64,000 nt of DNA from Trinickia acidisoli (GCF_017315725.1 NZ_JAFLRG010000001.1:2976001-3040000); one strand, 5' to 3'; positions 50,260 through 60,622 are shown, counted from the stretch's first letter. Numbers and translations are program-made. Notes: generated from the letters alone by a model not told the origin.

Positions 50260-50691
50260 ATGTTCAATCCGAGCCGCGACGAAGTCCGACGCTTTTTCAT
50301 CGACACCTGGCGCAAGCAGCGCACGGGCGAGATTCTCACCCCGCTCGAGGCGATAGCGGCCGATTGGATCGTCGAGCATCCCGAGTACCAAGCCGAGTTG
50401 GCCGACGAAGCGACGGCAGCGGCCGACTATGCCCCCGAGGCCGGCCGCACGAATCCGTTCCTGCATTTGTCGATGCATCTCGCAATCAGCGAACAGCTCT
50501 CGATCGACCAGCCGCCGGGGATCCGCGCCGCCCACGAGCGGCTCGCGGCACGGCTTGGCTCGACGCACGAGGCGCAGCACGCGATCATGGAATGCCTCGG
50601 CGAGACGATTTGGGAGGCGCAACGCAGCAACACGCCGCCCGATACCGACGCGTATCTCGCCCGAATCGAGCGGCGAGCATCACGCGATTGA
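50260..50691 (+). CDS. DUF1841 family protein
   Basis: A 143-residue soluble protein typical of betaproteobacteria. Marks are MFNPSRDEVRRFFIDTW, ADWIVEHPEYQAEL, TNPFLHLSMHLAISEQLSID, QPPGIRA and HAIMECLGETIWEAQR. The His-rich helix HLSMHL could bind metal, but the function is unknown. ATG 50260 fits the family; an upstream open stretch is not coding. It is adjacent to two divergent cytochrome c genes only by position. Confidence 0.9.
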   Translation: MFNPSRDEVRRFFIDTWRKQRTGEILTPLEAIAADWIVEHPEYQAELADEATAAADYAPEAGRTNPFLHLSMHLAISEQLSIDQPPGIRAAHERLAARLGSTHEAQHAIMECLGETIWEAQRSNTPPDTDAYLARIERRASRD

Positions 50692-50783
50692 GGCCCGCTT
50701 AAGACGGGTTAAGGCGGATTAAGACGAGATCGAGCGAGACTGCGACATGTTGTCGCGGGAGGGGTCGCAGGGGCATTCGTTGT

Positions 50784-50811
50784 AAAAAAACACCCCGCCG
50801 GAGCGGGGTGC
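50784..50811 (-). terminator. Rho-independent terminator of the cytochrome c genes
   Basis: On the minus strand: GCACCCCGC-TCC-GGCGGGGTG followed by TTTTTTT. A 7-8-bp GC stem with a seven-T tail, 63 bases after the stop of the cytochrome c gene at 50875. This is the clearest terminator in the window. Confidence 0.9.
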
Positions 50812-50874
50812 TTGCATATCGATGCCGGTCATGCGAGTGCCGAATGCGGCACGATGCCCAACGCCGTCGGCGTC

Positions 50875-51255
50875 TTACTTTTTGTCGACCAGATTGCTCG
50901 GCAGCGACTCGAGGTAGGCTCCGATGTCCTTCATGTCGCTCAGCGACAAGCTTTGCACCTGCGCCTGCATGATCGCGTTGCTGCGGCCGAAGTTCGGGTT
51001 GCCCGTACCCGTCTGGTACGCGCGCAGCGCCCAGTAGATATAGTCGGCATGCTGGCCGGCCAGCTTCGGGTAATCGTTGCTGACGGGGTTCGTGAACGTG
51101 GCCCCGTGGCAGGCCGCGCAGTTGTGGGCTTCGACGAGCGCCTTGCCGTTGTCGATACTGGCCGCGTGGGCCGAACCGATCGTGCCGCCGAGCGCGACGA
51201 GCGCTGCCCCTGCAGCCTTGGCGACGATGGCGAGTGCCTGATCAGGCTTGTTCAT
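50875..51255 (-). CDS. Class I cytochrome c (periplasmic)
   Basis: A 126-residue c-type cytochrome. Residues 1-31 are an export signal ending AHA. The single haem site is C46-A-A-C49-H50 in AHNCAACHG. Residues YPKLAGQHADYIYWALRAYQ and a methionine in NAIMQAQVQSL, the probable sixth ligand, fit the cytochrome c4/c5-like group. It is the second gene of a tandem pair, 51 bases after the first. It should act as a small electron carrier to a terminal oxidase. Confidence 0.93.
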   Translation of the reverse strand: MNKPDQALAIVAKAAGAALVALGGTIGSAHAASIDNGKALVEAHNCAACHGATFTNPVSNDYPKLAGQHADYIYWALRAYQTGTGNPNFGRSNAIMQAQVQSLSLSDMKDIGAYLESLPSNLVDKK

Positions 51256-51306
51256 GAATTCTCCTATCCCGCGAAATGAGGTAGCTGAAAGCGGCCGAGA
51301 GGACGG

Positions 51307-51675
51307 TCACTTGTCGGGATTGTTCGTCGACGCCGGCGTTTGCGAGGCGTAGTACGCCGCGATATCGGCGATGTCTTGATCCGACAGCGATGACGCAACG
51401 GCGTGCATCGTCTGGAAGTGGCGATCGCCCTTCTTGTACTCGTGCAGCGCGTTTTCGAGGTATTGCTGATTCTGCCCGCCGAGCTTCGGCACGCGATAGA
51501 CCTCGGGGAACGCCGTGCGGTAGTCGGGAATGCCGTGACAGCCGATGCACATCGCGACCTTGCCCTGGCCCGCCTTCGCATTGCCGACCACATCGGCCGC
51601 CTGCGCGCTCACCGCAAACCCCGCGAGCACGGCGAGCGCTGCGGTCACGACATGTTTGCCGACGAAAGAGTTCAT
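51307..51675 (-). CDS. Class I cytochrome c (periplasmic), first of a tandem pair
   Basis: A 122-residue protein with a signal peptide (MNSFVGKHVVTAALAVLAGF, then AVSAQA) and one haem-binding site, C43-I-G-C46-H47. PKLGGQNQQYLENALHEYKK and TMHAVASSLSDQDIADIAAY give the sixth methionine and the last helix. It resembles its downstream neighbour in layout, so the pair may have arisen by duplication or represent the two halves of a cytochrome c4. The two are probably one transcript. Confidence 0.93.
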   Translation of the reverse strand: MNSFVGKHVVTAALAVLAGFAVSAQAADVVGNAKAGQGKVAMCIGCHGIPDYRTAFPEVYRVPKLGGQNQQYLENALHEYKKGDRHFQTMHAVASSLSDQDIADIAAYYASQTPASTNNPDK

Positions 51676-51931
51676 AGGTTCTACCTGGCTTAAGGGGAAA
51701 CGAGCGCCCGCTAAAAGCCTGCGGGCAATGGCGCTGCGCCGTTCTTGTTGTCGAAATCGCAACGAGCGGCCAAAAAAATCGCGGCAATTGTACCGCGCGG
51801 CTCGACCGGGCGTCCACCCGGCTGCGCCGGCCTTCGCCGCGCGCGAGCCGTCCGACACGATAAGGCCGCGCGGGAAAAGCGCCAAGCCCTTCTGACTTAT
51901 ACTGGGATTTTTTTCCAAAGAGCAGGCCGCC

Positions 51932-52774
<843 letters not shown>

Positions 52775-52836
52775 CCCCAAGGGCGGCAAGCCGCGCCGCG
52801 GCAGCGCTGCCGTACGAGCTACGAGGAGACCGTCGC

Positions 52837-53427
52837 ATGCCCCGCTGGATCGAGCCCGTCACGCTGCAGGGCGAACATGTCGTGCTGGAACCCCTCACGC
52901 TCGAGCACGCGCCCGCACTCGCGCAAGCCGCCGCGGACGGGGAGTTGTGGAAGCTGTGGTTCACGAGCGTGCCTGCGCCGGGCAACGAGCGCGAGTACGT
53001 CGAAACGGCGCTCGACTTGGCCGAGCGCGGCAGCGCGACGCCGTTCGCGGTGCGCGAAGCGAGAACGAGCGAAGTCGTCGGCACCACGCGGCTGTTGAAC
53101 GTCGAGGCCACGCATCGCCGGCTCGAGATCGGCGCCACCTGGTATGCGAAGCGATGCCAGCGCTCGCCGCTCAATACCGAGGCGAAGTATCTACTGCTGC
53201 GCCATTCGTTCGACGTGTTGCGCGCCATCGCCGTCGAGTTTCGCACGCACGTCATGAATCATCGCTCGCGCGCCGCCATCGCGCGGCTCGGCGCCAAGCA
53301 GGACGGCATCTTGCGCAACCATCAGATCGGCCGCGACGGCATCTATCGCGATACCGTGGTCTTTTCGATCATCGAATCGGAATGGCCGGCCGTGCGGCAG
53401 AACCTGCTGTTCAAGCTCGGGCGCTAG
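52837..53427 (+). CDS. GNAT-family N-acetyltransferase (RimJ/RimL type)
   Basis: A 196-residue acetyltransferase. It starts MPRWIEPVTLQGEHVVLEPL and has the RimJ/L pattern: TPFAVREARTSEVVGTTRLL, LEIGATWYAKRCQRSPLNTE, then HSFDVLRAIAVEFRTHVMN, HRSRAAIARLGAKQDG. The last block is the acetyl-CoA-facing helix region. The acceptor may be a protein N-terminus or an amino compound. A GAGGAGAC ribosome site is present. It sits between the MoxR and VWA genes with short gaps of 62 and 34 bases. Confidence 0.9.
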   Translation: MPRWIEPVTLQGEHVVLEPLTLEHAPALAQAAADGELWKLWFTSVPAPGNEREYVETALDLAERGSATPFAVREARTSEVVGTTRLLNVEATHRRLEIGATWYAKRCQRSPLNTEAKYLLLRHSFDVLRAIAVEFRTHVMNHRSRAAIARLGAKQDGILRNHQIGRDGIYRDTVVFSIIESEWPAVRQNLLFKLGR

Positions 53428-53461
53428 GGCGTCAGGCGCATCGCTATTCGAAGGCATCGGC

Positions 53462-54637
53462 ATGCTGATCGACTTTTTCTACACGCTGCGCGCGGCTCGG
53501 TTGCCGGTGTCGGTCAAAGAATACTTGACGCTCCTCGAGGCGCTGCGCGAGCGCGTGATCGGGCCTTCGCTCGACGAGTTCTACTACCTCGCGCGCCTCG
53601 TGCTGATCAAGGACGAACGCTACTTCGACAAATTCGATCAAGCGTTCGGCGCCTACTTTCGCGGCGTACAGCAGCTAACCGATGCGGCCTTCGCGTTGCC
53701 GCTCGACTGGCTCGAGCAGCGCCTACGCCGCGAGCTCACGGCCGAAGAGAAAGCGCAAATCGACGCGATGGGCGGAATCGACAAGCTGATGGAGCGGCTC
53801 AAAGCGCTGTTCGACGAGCAAAAGGGACGTCACGAGGGCGGCAATAAATGGATCGGCACGGGCGGCACGTCGCCGTTCGGCAACGGCGGCTACAACCCCG
53901 AAGGCATTCGCATGGGCGGACAATCCGCCGGCAACCGAACCGCCGTCAAGGTTTGGGAAACGCGCGCCTATCGCGATTACGACGATCAAGTCGAAATCGG
54001 CACGCGTAACATCAAGGTCGCCCTGCGGCGGCTGCGCCGCTTCGCGCGCGAAGGCGCGGCCGACGAACTCGATCTGCCCAATACGATTCGCAGCACGGCG
54101 GCGAACGCGGGCTGGCTCGATCTGAAGATGGTGCCCGAGCGGCACAACACCGTGAAAGTGCTGATGCTGCTCGACGTCGGCGGCTCGATGGACGATCACA
54201 TCAAGCGCACCGAGGAACTGTTCTCCGCGGCGAAAGCGCAGTTCAAGCATCTCGAGTTCTATTACTTCCACAACTGCGTCTACGACCACTTGTGGAAAAA
54301 CAACCGGCGCCGGCACGTCGAGCGCATGCCGACCTGGGACCTGCTGCACAAGTACACGCCCGACTACAAGCTCATCTTCGTCGGCGACGCCACGATGAGC
54401 CCGTACGAAGTGCTGCAAGCGGGCGGTTCCGTCGAATACAACAATCCCGAGGCCGGCGCGGTCTGGCTGCGGCGGCTCGCCGATCGATTCCCGCACCATG
54501 CGTGGCTCAACCCCGAGCCGGAAGCGTTGTGGGAATATCGCCAATCCGTGGCGGTCATCCGTCAGTTGCTCGGCGAGCGCATGTATCCGCTGACGCTCGC
54601 CGGGCTCGAAACCGCGATGCGCAGGCTCAGCAAATAG
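53462..54637 (+). CDS. VWA-domain protein, CoxE-like
   Basis: A 391-residue protein with a von Willebrand A-type C-terminal half. MIDAS motif DVGGS is at about 237-241 (MLLDVGGSMDDH); VGDATMSPYEV holds the later acidic residue. The N-terminal half (MLIDFFYTLRAARLPVSVKE) is typical of the CoxE group that works with MoxR ATPases in cofactor insertion or protein maturation. A glycine/asparagine-rich segment (GGTSPFGNGGYNPEGIRMGG) bridges the halves. No CO dehydrogenase genes are present, so the client is unknown. It precedes a BenE gene by five bases. Confidence 0.92.
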   Translation: MLIDFFYTLRAARLPVSVKEYLTLLEALRERVIGPSLDEFYYLARLVLIKDERYFDKFDQAFGAYFRGVQQLTDAAFALPLDWLEQRLRRELTAEEKAQIDAMGGIDKLMERLKALFDEQKGRHEGGNKWIGTGGTSPFGNGGYNPEGIRMGGQSAGNRTAVKVWETRAYRDYDDQVEIGTRNIKVALRRLRRFAREGAADELDLPNTIRSTAANAGWLDLKMVPERHNTVKVLMLLDVGGSMDDHIKRTEELFSAAKAQFKHLEFYYFHNCVYDHLWKNNRRRHVERMPTWDLLHKYTPDYKLIFVGDATMSPYEVLQAGGSVEYNNPEAGAVWLRRLADRFPHHAWLNPEPEALWEYRQSVAVIRQLLGERMYPLTLAGLETAMRRLSK

Positions 54638-54642
54638 CCCCG

Positions 54643-55866
54643 ATGACTTCCCCTTCCACCCCCGATCTGCCCGGCCCGCCCACGATCCGCCGCGCGCTTT
54701 TGCAACCGTTCGCCGATACGTCGCTGCATTCGATCGTCGCGGGCTTCGTCGCGATGATGACGGGCTATACGAGCTCGCTCGTGCTCGTCTTCCAGGCCGG
54801 CCGCGCCGCGCAGTTGTCGGACGCGCAGGTCTCGTCGTGGATCTGGGCGCTCTCGATCGGCATGGCGTTCTCGACGATCCTGCTCTCGCTGCGCTTTCGC
54901 ACGCCCGTCGTGGTCGCCTACTCGACTCCGGGCGCCGCGCTCTTGATCGCGGCGCTGCCGCACGTGCCGTATGCCGACGCGATCGGCGCCTTCATCGTCT
55001 GCGCGGTCCTGATCACGGCCGTCGGGCTCACGGGCTGGTTCGACGCACTCATGAAGCGTGTGCCGGCCGGCATCGCGGCAGCGCTGCTCGCGGGCATTCT
55101 GTTCGAAATCGGCATCGAGATCTTCCATGCGGCTCAGTATCAAACGACGCTCGTACTGACGATGTTCTTCGTCTACCTGTTCGTGAAACGCCTTGCGCCG
55201 CGCTATGCGATCTTGACGACGCTCGTCGTCGGCACCGCGACAGCGGCCGTGCTCGGGCTCATCGACTTCAGCCATTTTCACGTCGCGCTCGCGCATCCGG
55301 TGTTCACGATGCCGCACTTCACGCTGTCGGCCGCCGTGAGCCTTGGCGTGCCCCTGTTCGTCGTCGCCATGGCGTCGCAAAACATGCCGGGGCTCGCCGT
55401 GCTGCGCGCCGACGGCTACACCCCGCCGTCGGCGCCGCTCATTTCGACGACCGGCATCGCCTCGCTCGTGCTGGCTCCGTTCGGCTCGCACGGCATCACG
55501 CTCGCGGCGATCACCGCCGCCATCTGCACCGGCCCCGAAGCGCACGAGGACCGGACCAAGCGCTACACGGCCGCGATCTGGTGCGGCTTGTTCTACCTCG
55601 TCGCCGGCATCTTCGGCGCGACAATCGCCGCCCTGTTCGCGGCCTTGCCCAAAGCGCTCGTCGTTTCAGTGGCCGCGCTCGCGCTGTTCGGCTCGATCAT
55701 GAGCGGCCTCACGAACGCGATGAGCAACGTCCGCGAGCGCGAAGCGGCGCTCGTGACGTTCATGGTGACGGCCTCGGGGCTCACGCTGCTCTCGATCGGC
55801 TCGGCTTTTTGGGGGCTCACCGCAGGCATCATCACGCAAGTCGTGCTCAATGCGCGGCGTACCTAG
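54643..55866 (+). CDS. BenE-family benzoate:H+ symporter homologue
   Basis: A 407-residue membrane protein with about 12 helices of the BenE/YdcO family. It starts with ADTSLHSIVAGFVAMMTGYT. AYSTPGAALLIAALP, FVVAMASQNMPGLAVLRADG and ISTTGIASLVLAPFGSHGIT are the family's central motifs. TGPEAHEDRTKRYTAAIWCG is another hallmark. Benzoate is the substrate for the characterised member only; no benzoate catabolic genes are here. It begins five bases after the VWA gene. Confidence 0.92.
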   Translation: MTSPSTPDLPGPPTIRRALLQPFADTSLHSIVAGFVAMMTGYTSSLVLVFQAGRAAQLSDAQVSSWIWALSIGMAFSTILLSLRFRTPVVVAYSTPGAALLIAALPHVPYADAIGAFIVCAVLITAVGLTGWFDALMKRVPAGIAAALLAGILFEIGIEIFHAAQYQTTLVLTMFFVYLFVKRLAPRYAILTTLVVGTATAAVLGLIDFSHFHVALAHPVFTMPHFTLSAAVSLGVPLFVVAMASQNMPGLAVLRADGYTPPSAPLISTTGIASLVLAPFGSHGITLAAITAAICTGPEAHEDRTKRYTAAIWCGLFYLVAGIFGATIAALFAALPKALVVSVAALALFGSIMSGLTNAMSNVREREAALVTFMVTASGLTLLSIGSAFWGLTAGIITQVVLNARRT

Positions 55867-55929
55867 GCATGAGCCAACCGCTACCGCCCGGCACCGATTG
55901 CGCCCGCCGCGCCCACTCGCGCGCAGCAG

Positions 55930-55942
55930 GCCTAAAATAGGC
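55930..55942 (+). terminator. Small hairpin after the BenE gene
   Basis: GCCTA-AAA-TAGGC followed by TTATT, 63 bases after the stop. A weak terminator candidate. Confidence 0.35.
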
Positions 55943-55953
55943 TTATTCGTACC

Positions 55954-55989
55954 GGGTCGAACCGCGAACCGTTTTTGGCGGTTCGACCC
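55954..55989 (+). promoter_or_regulatory. Strong hairpin with an alternative fold upstream of tal
   Basis: GGGTCGAACCGC (55954-55965) pairs perfectly with GCGGTTCGACCC (55978-55989) over 12 bp. The loop holds a second CGAACCG (55965-55971), which can instead pair with CGGTTCG at 55979-55985, so two folds compete. It ends 44 bases before the tal start. It could be a terminator, an attenuator or a protein-binding site. Confidence 0.6.
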
Positions 55990-56033
55990 TTATCCCAACC
56001 ATCCCGCAGGCGCTTAGCGTCAGAGAACCAGCC

Positions 56034-56984
56034 ATGACCAATGCTCTCGACCAACTAAAGCAGTACACGATCGTCGTCGCGGACACCGGCGACTTCCAGC
56101 AGCTCGCGCAATACAAACCGCGCGATGCCACCACGAACCCCTCGCTGATCCTCAAAGCGGTCCAAAAAGACGCCTACAAGCCGCTGCTCGAGAAAACGGT
56201 GCGCGAGCACGCGAGCAAACCGGCCACCGCGATCATCGATCACTTGCTGATCGCCTTCGGCTGCGAAATCCTCAAGATCATTCCTGGGCGCGTGTCAACC
56301 GAAGTCGACGCGCGGCTCTCGTTCGACGCCCAACGCTCGATCGACAAAGCGCACGAGATCATCAAGCTCTACAAAGCGGCGGGCATCGAGCGCGAGCGTG
56401 TGCTGATCAAGCTCGCGTCGACCTGGGAAGGGGTGCGCGCTGCCGAGGCGCTGCAAAAGGAAGGCGTGAACTGCAACATGACGTTGCTGTTCTCCCCGGT
56501 GCAGGCGGCGGCCTGCGCGGAGGCTGGCGCGAAGCTGATCTCGCCGTTCGTCGGCCGCATCTACGATTGGTACAAGAAGCAGGCAGGCAGCGACTGGGAT
56601 GAGGCAAAAATGGGCGGCGCCAACGATCCGGGCGTGCAATCGGTGCGTCGCATCTACGCCTACTACAAGCACTTCGGCTACGACACCGAGGTGATGGGCG
56701 CGAGCTTCCGCACGACGAGCCAGATCGTCGAGTTGGCGGGCTGCGACTTGCTGACGATCAGCCCCGATCTGCTGCAAAAGCTGCACGACAGCAATGACCC
56801 GGTCGAGCGCAAGCTCTCGGACAAGGCGTCCGGCGAAGCGATCGAGCGCATTGCCGTCGACGAGTCGTCGTTCCGTTTCCAACTCAACGACGATGCCATG
56901 GGAACCGAAAAGCTTGCCGAAGGCATCCGCACATTCGCGGCCGACGCGATCAAGCTCGAAAAGTTGATCGACTCGCTGCGTTGA
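56034..56984 (+). CDS. tal: Transaldolase
   Basis: Transfers a dihydroxyacetone unit between sugar phosphates in the non-oxidative pentose phosphate pathway. The 316-residue protein is close to E. coli TalB (317). It starts [20 protein letters not shown] and has [10 protein letters not shown]. The Schiff-base lysine is K126 in [11 protein letters not shown], and it carries [20 protein letters not shown] and [13 protein letters not shown]. No ribosome site of note. The VOC gene follows by 28 bases. Confidence 0.96.
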   Translation: MTNALDQLKQYTIVVADTGDFQQLAQYKPRDATTNPSLILKAVQKDAYKPLLEKTVREHASKPATAIIDHLLIAFGCEILKIIPGRVSTEVDARLSFDAQRSIDKAHEIIKLYKAAGIERERVLIKLASTWEGVRAAEALQKEGVNCNMTLLFSPVQAAACAEAGAKLISPFVGRIYDWYKKQAGSDWDEAKMGGANDPGVQSVRRIYAYYKHFGYDTEVMGASFRTTSQIVELAGCDLLTISPDLLQKLHDSNDPVERKLSDKASGEAIERIAVDESSFRFQLNDDAMGTEKLAEGIRTFAADAIKLEKLIDSLR

Positions 56985-57012
56985 GGTGCATTTCCCCCGC
57001 CAGAAGGAGACG

Positions 57013-57435
57013 ATGATGGTGGTTCAACCTTATCTGTACTTCTACGGCCGCTGCGACGAAGCGCTCGCGTTCTACGAGCAGGCGCTCGGCGCCGAGGTCA
57101 CGTTCAAGATGCGCAACAAGGACGCGCCCGCCGAGTATGCGGCCGAGGGCGAAGCGGGCGAGCGCATCATGCACGCATCGTTCAAGGTCGGGCAGACCAC
57201 GCTGATGGCCACCGACGGCATGCCGACCGACACCACGCCGCCCGCCTATTCCGGCTTCAGCATTTCGGTGTCGCTCGACAGCGTGGCCAAGGGGGAAAAG
57301 ATTTTCGATGCGCTCGCGCAGGGCGGCCAAGTGCGCTTTGCCTGGCAGCCGACGTTCTGGGCCAAGGGTTTCGGCACGGTCACCGACAAATTCGGCGTGC
57401 CGTGGATGGTCAACGTCGAAAACAAGGAGCCTTGA
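57013..57435 (+). CDS. VOC-superfamily protein, PhnB-like
   Basis: A 140-residue protein of the glyoxalase/bleomycin-resistance fold (PhnB/YjdN type). It starts with VQPYLYFYGRCDEALAFYEQ, then MRNKDAPAEYAAEGEAGERI, FGTVTDKFGVPWMVN near the end. Both halves make the betaalphabetabetabeta unit. Function unknown; no metal-ligand trio stands out. Starts at 57013 and 57016 are tandem ATGs after AGAAGGAGACG. It may be co-transcribed with tal. Confidence 0.9.
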   Translation: MMVVQPYLYFYGRCDEALAFYEQALGAEVTFKMRNKDAPAEYAAEGEAGERIMHASFKVGQTTLMATDGMPTDTTPPAYSGFSISVSLDSVAKGEKIFDALAQGGQVRFAWQPTFWAKGFGTVTDKFGVPWMVNVENKEP

Positions 57436-57461
57436 GCGCGCAGTTGTTCCGCTTGCTCGAC

Positions 57462-58580
57462 TCAGCGCGGGCGGCGCATCTGCGCGCTGGCCGCAATGTC
57501 CCCTTCGATGTGCCAGTGCGGCTCCGTCTCGGCGAGCAGCCCTCTGAGCGCATCGACTTGCTCCGCAAACCATTGAGCGATCCAGCGCGGCCCCGGCAGC
57601 GTTTCGTCGGGCGCCCCCCTCGCCGGACCAACGTGCGCGCCTTCCGCCCCGGACGGCGTCGCGGCCAAGCGCTGCCCCGCGCGCGATTCGGAGCCGAAGC
57701 GCAACGCCCGCGCCATCGTCAACAAGCAAGCCCGTTCGGCGCGGGCGTGATCGTCGGTCTCTCCCGCCGCCGCCGGATGCATCGCCGCGCTCGTCGACAT
57801 CATTTCGAGCGCGCTCAGCGTTGAGCGATGCAAGCGTTGGATGGCCTCCAGCCGCTTCAAGGGAATATCGACCTCTTTCGCCACGGAGGGCATCAGCGAG
57901 CGCAGCTTGACCAGCCGGCCGTTCAAGGCGGCGAAGGCCGCGACGTGTGCCTCGACGTCGAGCGGACGACCGCACGCGATGCGTTCGCGGATGCGCGCGC
58001 AATCGCGCAGATTGCGTGCGAGCAGATAGCGCCAAGAGTAGGTCGCGTACAGCGGCAAGGCGAATGAAAACGCAAGCGCGATCGCAATGCCGATCAGCAC
58101 GTTCAGCGTACGCCACAGGCCCGTTTCGATCGTGCTGCCGCCATGCCCTGCCACGATGCAGATCGTGATGGCCGTCAAGAGCGCGATATAGCCGGCTTCA
58201 CCGATCGCGTAATAACCGCAGACGCCGGCCGCGATCGCCATCAGCACGTAAGTGAGCGGCATCGAACCGATCACGTGCAGTTGAGCGATCAACACGAGCC
58301 CGACGAAGGCGCCGAGCGTCGTCCCGAGCGCGCGATCGGCAGCCTTCTTGCGAATGTTGCCGTGATGCTGCAAGCCGCCGATGACGACGAGCACCGTCAC
58401 CGAAGCCCAAATGCCGTTCGGGACATGAATGCCCGTCGTGACGAGGATCGAGACGAGCATCGCGAGCCCGACGCGAACGCCATGCAGCACGCCCGCATGC
58501 CGGAACCGGCAGTACGGCGAGACGACGGCGCGCGGAAGCAACGTCGTCAGCCATCGGAAAGGACGAAAACGGTGGCTCAC
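57462..58580 (-). CDS. FUSC-family membrane protein
   Basis: A 372-residue protein of the fusaric-acid-resistance (FUSC/YccS) type. The first 180 residues hold six helices (VRVGLAMLVSILVTTGIHVP, then GIWASVTVLVVIGGL). KAADRALGTTLGAFVGLVLI is the family's internal signature. The remainder is a cytoplasmic helical domain. GTG start at 58578-58580 is preceded by AGGAAAT. Members are proposed efflux proteins for aromatic acids; no partner membrane-fusion gene is beside it. It converges with the VOC gene and follows the symporter on the same strand. Confidence 0.88.
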   Translation of the reverse strand: MSHRFRPFRWLTTLLPRAVVSPYCRFRHAGVLHGVRVGLAMLVSILVTTGIHVPNGIWASVTVLVVIGGLQHHGNIRKKAADRALGTTLGAFVGLVLIAQLHVIGSMPLTYVLMAIAAGVCGYYAIGEAGYIALLTAITICIVAGHGGSTIETGLWRTLNVLIGIAIALAFSFALPLYATYSWRYLLARNLRDCARIRERIACGRPLDVEAHVAAFAALNGRLVKLRSLMPSVAKEVDIPLKRLEAIQRLHRSTLSALEMMSTSAAMHPAAAGETDDHARAERACLLTMARALRFGSESRAGQRLAATPSGAEGAHVGPARGAPDETLPGPRWIAQWFAEQVDALRGLLAETEPHWHIEGDIAASAQMRRPR

Positions 58581-58701
58581 GATGGAATTTCCTGGCAGCG
58601 CGGCGGCGCGACGGATACGAAAAAGGGCAGCACGCGGCCGCCCTCGTTTCGAATCGCCGCATACGCGCCGCTCGTCATGAGCGAACGACGCGTGCCGCGC
58701 A

Positions 58702-60252
58702 TCAGCCTTCCACTGCGTCGAGGTAGTCCTCCGGACGCGTACGATCTTCGGCACGGCTCATGCCGATCACGCGTACCGCGGCGCTGACGACGATCGCCAC
58801 GACGAGGTTCACGACGAGCGACCACACGGCCGCATACCCTGGAATCGCGTGGCCGCCGATATGGATCGCGTAGATCGAACTCTTGAGCCCCAGCGACCCC
58901 GCCATCCAGGTGCCCACCGCGATGCCCGCCGCCCAGCCGGCCAGCAGACCGCGCGAATCGAGCTTGCGCGTATAGAGGCCGAGCACGATCGCAGGCAGCG
59001 TCTGGATGATCCAGATCCCGCCGAGCAGTTGAAGCTGAATCGCGTAGGTGAGCGGCAGGCCCAGAATGAAGGCGACGGCGCCAACCTTGACGATCAGCGA
59101 CACGAGCTTGGCAACGCTCGTTTCCTGCTCGTGCGTCATATTGCGGTTGACGAACTCGCGATGGATGTTGCGCGTGTACAGGTTCGACGCGGCAATCGAC
59201 ATGATCGCGGCGGGAACGAGTGCACCGATCGCGATCGCCGCGAACGCCACCCCGACGAACCATGACGGGAAGAAGTGCAGGAACAGGGCCGGCACGGCAA
59301 AGTTCGGACCGAACGCCTTGAAGTACGGCGCGAACTCGGGCATGTCCTTCACCCCCGATGCGAGCGCCATGTAGCCGAGCAGCGCAAGCAAGCCGAGCAC
59401 GAGCGAGTACGCGGGCAACATCGCCATGTTGCGGCGAATCGAGTTGCTCGAGGACGAAGACAGGATCGCCGTGATCGAGTGCGGGTACAGGAACAGCGCG
59501 AGCGCCGACCCGACGGCCAGTGTCGCGTAAGCGCTATAGCCGTTCAGGCTCGCGGCGTCGGGCGCCTTGAGCAGCAGCTTCGCATGCGGCACGGCGCTGA
59601 AGATGTGGCCGAAGCCGCCGAGCTGCGCCGGAATGACGATGATCGCCGCGATGATCGTGATGTAGATCAGCAAGTCCTTGACGACCGCGATCATGGCCGG
59701 GGCGCGCAGACCCGACGTGTAGGTATAGGCGGCGAGAATCGCAAAGGCGATGATGAGCGGCAAATCGCCGACGAAGCCCGACGTGTCGAAGCCGAGGCCA
59801 CCGATCACCACTTCGATCCCGAGGAGCTGCAGCGCGATATAAGGCATCGTCGCGACGATACCCGTCACGGCCACGGCCAGCGCCAACGTGCGGCTGCCGT
59901 AGCGGGCGCTGACGAAGTCGGCCGACGTCACGTAGCCGTGACGCTTGGCGACCGTCCACAACTTCGGAAACACGACGAACGCGAACGGATAGATGAGGAT
60001 CGTGTAGGGCAACGCGAAAAAGCCCGTCGCGCCGGCGCCGAACACGAGGGCCGGCACGGCCACGAACGTATAGGCCGTGTACAAGTCTCCACCGAGCAGG
60101 AACCACGTGACGATCGTGCCGAAGCGGCGGCCGCCGAGGCCCCACTCTTCCAAGTGGTTGAGATCACCGCGCCGCCAGTGAGCGGCGACGAAGCCGAGGA
60201 TCGTCACCCCGACGAAAAATAGAACGAAAACGAATGTTGCTGTGGCGTTCAT
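58702..60252 (-). CDS. Sodium:solute symporter family protein
   Basis: A 516-residue protein with about 13 helices of the SSS family. It has GDLYTAYTFVAVPALVFGAG, FFALPYTILIYPFAFVVFP, KRHGYVTSADFVSARYG, GLRAPAMIAVVKDLLIYITI, and SSSSSNSIRRNMAMLPAYSL near the Na+ site. The pattern fits the MctP-like/monocarboxylate branch that usually pairs with a DUF3311 protein. The ATG overlaps the TGA of the DUF3311 gene (ATGA). The cargo is probably a monocarboxylate or amino acid. Confidence 0.93.
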   Translation of the reverse strand: MNATATFVFVLFFVGVTILGFVAAHWRRGDLNHLEEWGLGGRRFGTIVTWFLLGGDLYTAYTFVAVPALVFGAGATGFFALPYTILIYPFAFVVFPKLWTVAKRHGYVTSADFVSARYGSRTLALAVAVTGIVATMPYIALQLLGIEVVIGGLGFDTSGFVGDLPLIIAFAILAAYTYTSGLRAPAMIAVVKDLLIYITIIAAIIVIPAQLGGFGHIFSAVPHAKLLLKAPDAASLNGYSAYATLAVGSALALFLYPHSITAILSSSSSNSIRRNMAMLPAYSLVLGLLALLGYMALASGVKDMPEFAPYFKAFGPNFAVPALFLHFFPSWFVGVAFAAIAIGALVPAAIMSIAASNLYTRNIHREFVNRNMTHEQETSVAKLVSLIVKVGAVAFILGLPLTYAIQLQLLGGIWIIQTLPAIVLGLYTRKLDSRGLLAGWAAGIAVGTWMAGSLGLKSSIYAIHIGGHAIPGYAAVWSLVVNLVVAIVVSAAVRVIGMSRAEDRTRPEDYLDAVEG

Positions 60253-60491
60253 CGAGCGTCTCCGGCAGAGGCGCCCGGCTTCGAACGCGTTTTTGTCTTG
60301 AAATAGACGACGGCCGTGATGACAGCGCTCGCTAACACCCAGAACAACTGGTACCAATAGAAGAATGGGAAGCCCCACAGTTGCGGGTCGACCTTGTTGT
60401 ACGACGGCACCCAGATCATGGCGATCCAGGGCACTACCAGCAGCCAGAGCCAGTGCTTGGAGGCTCGATTGGCGTCGGCATTGTGAGCCAT
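60249..60491 (-). CDS. DUF3311 small membrane protein
   Basis: An 80-residue protein with two helices, WLWLLVVPWIAMIWVPSYN and GFPFFYWYQLFWVLASAVIT. The PFFYWYQ motif is the DUF3311 mark. The family accompanies SSS-type symporters and may help their assembly or act as a subunit. The ATG follows GAGGAGACGTC. Its stop overlaps the symporter start by four bases. Confidence 0.9.
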   Translation of the reverse strand: MAHNADANRASKHWLWLLVVPWIAMIWVPSYNKVDPQLWGFPFFYWYQLFWVLASAVITAVVYFKTKTRSKPGASAGDAR

Positions 60492-60622
60492 GACGTCTCC
60501 TCTTTTACTCTTTATCACCCCGCGAGACATCCCCTTGGGGGGGATGGCCCGAATCTCGACCGGCTCGAAACCCGCATGGAGCGCGACCGGCCAGCATCCT
60601 TCAGCTTATTAAGCCTGGGAAG

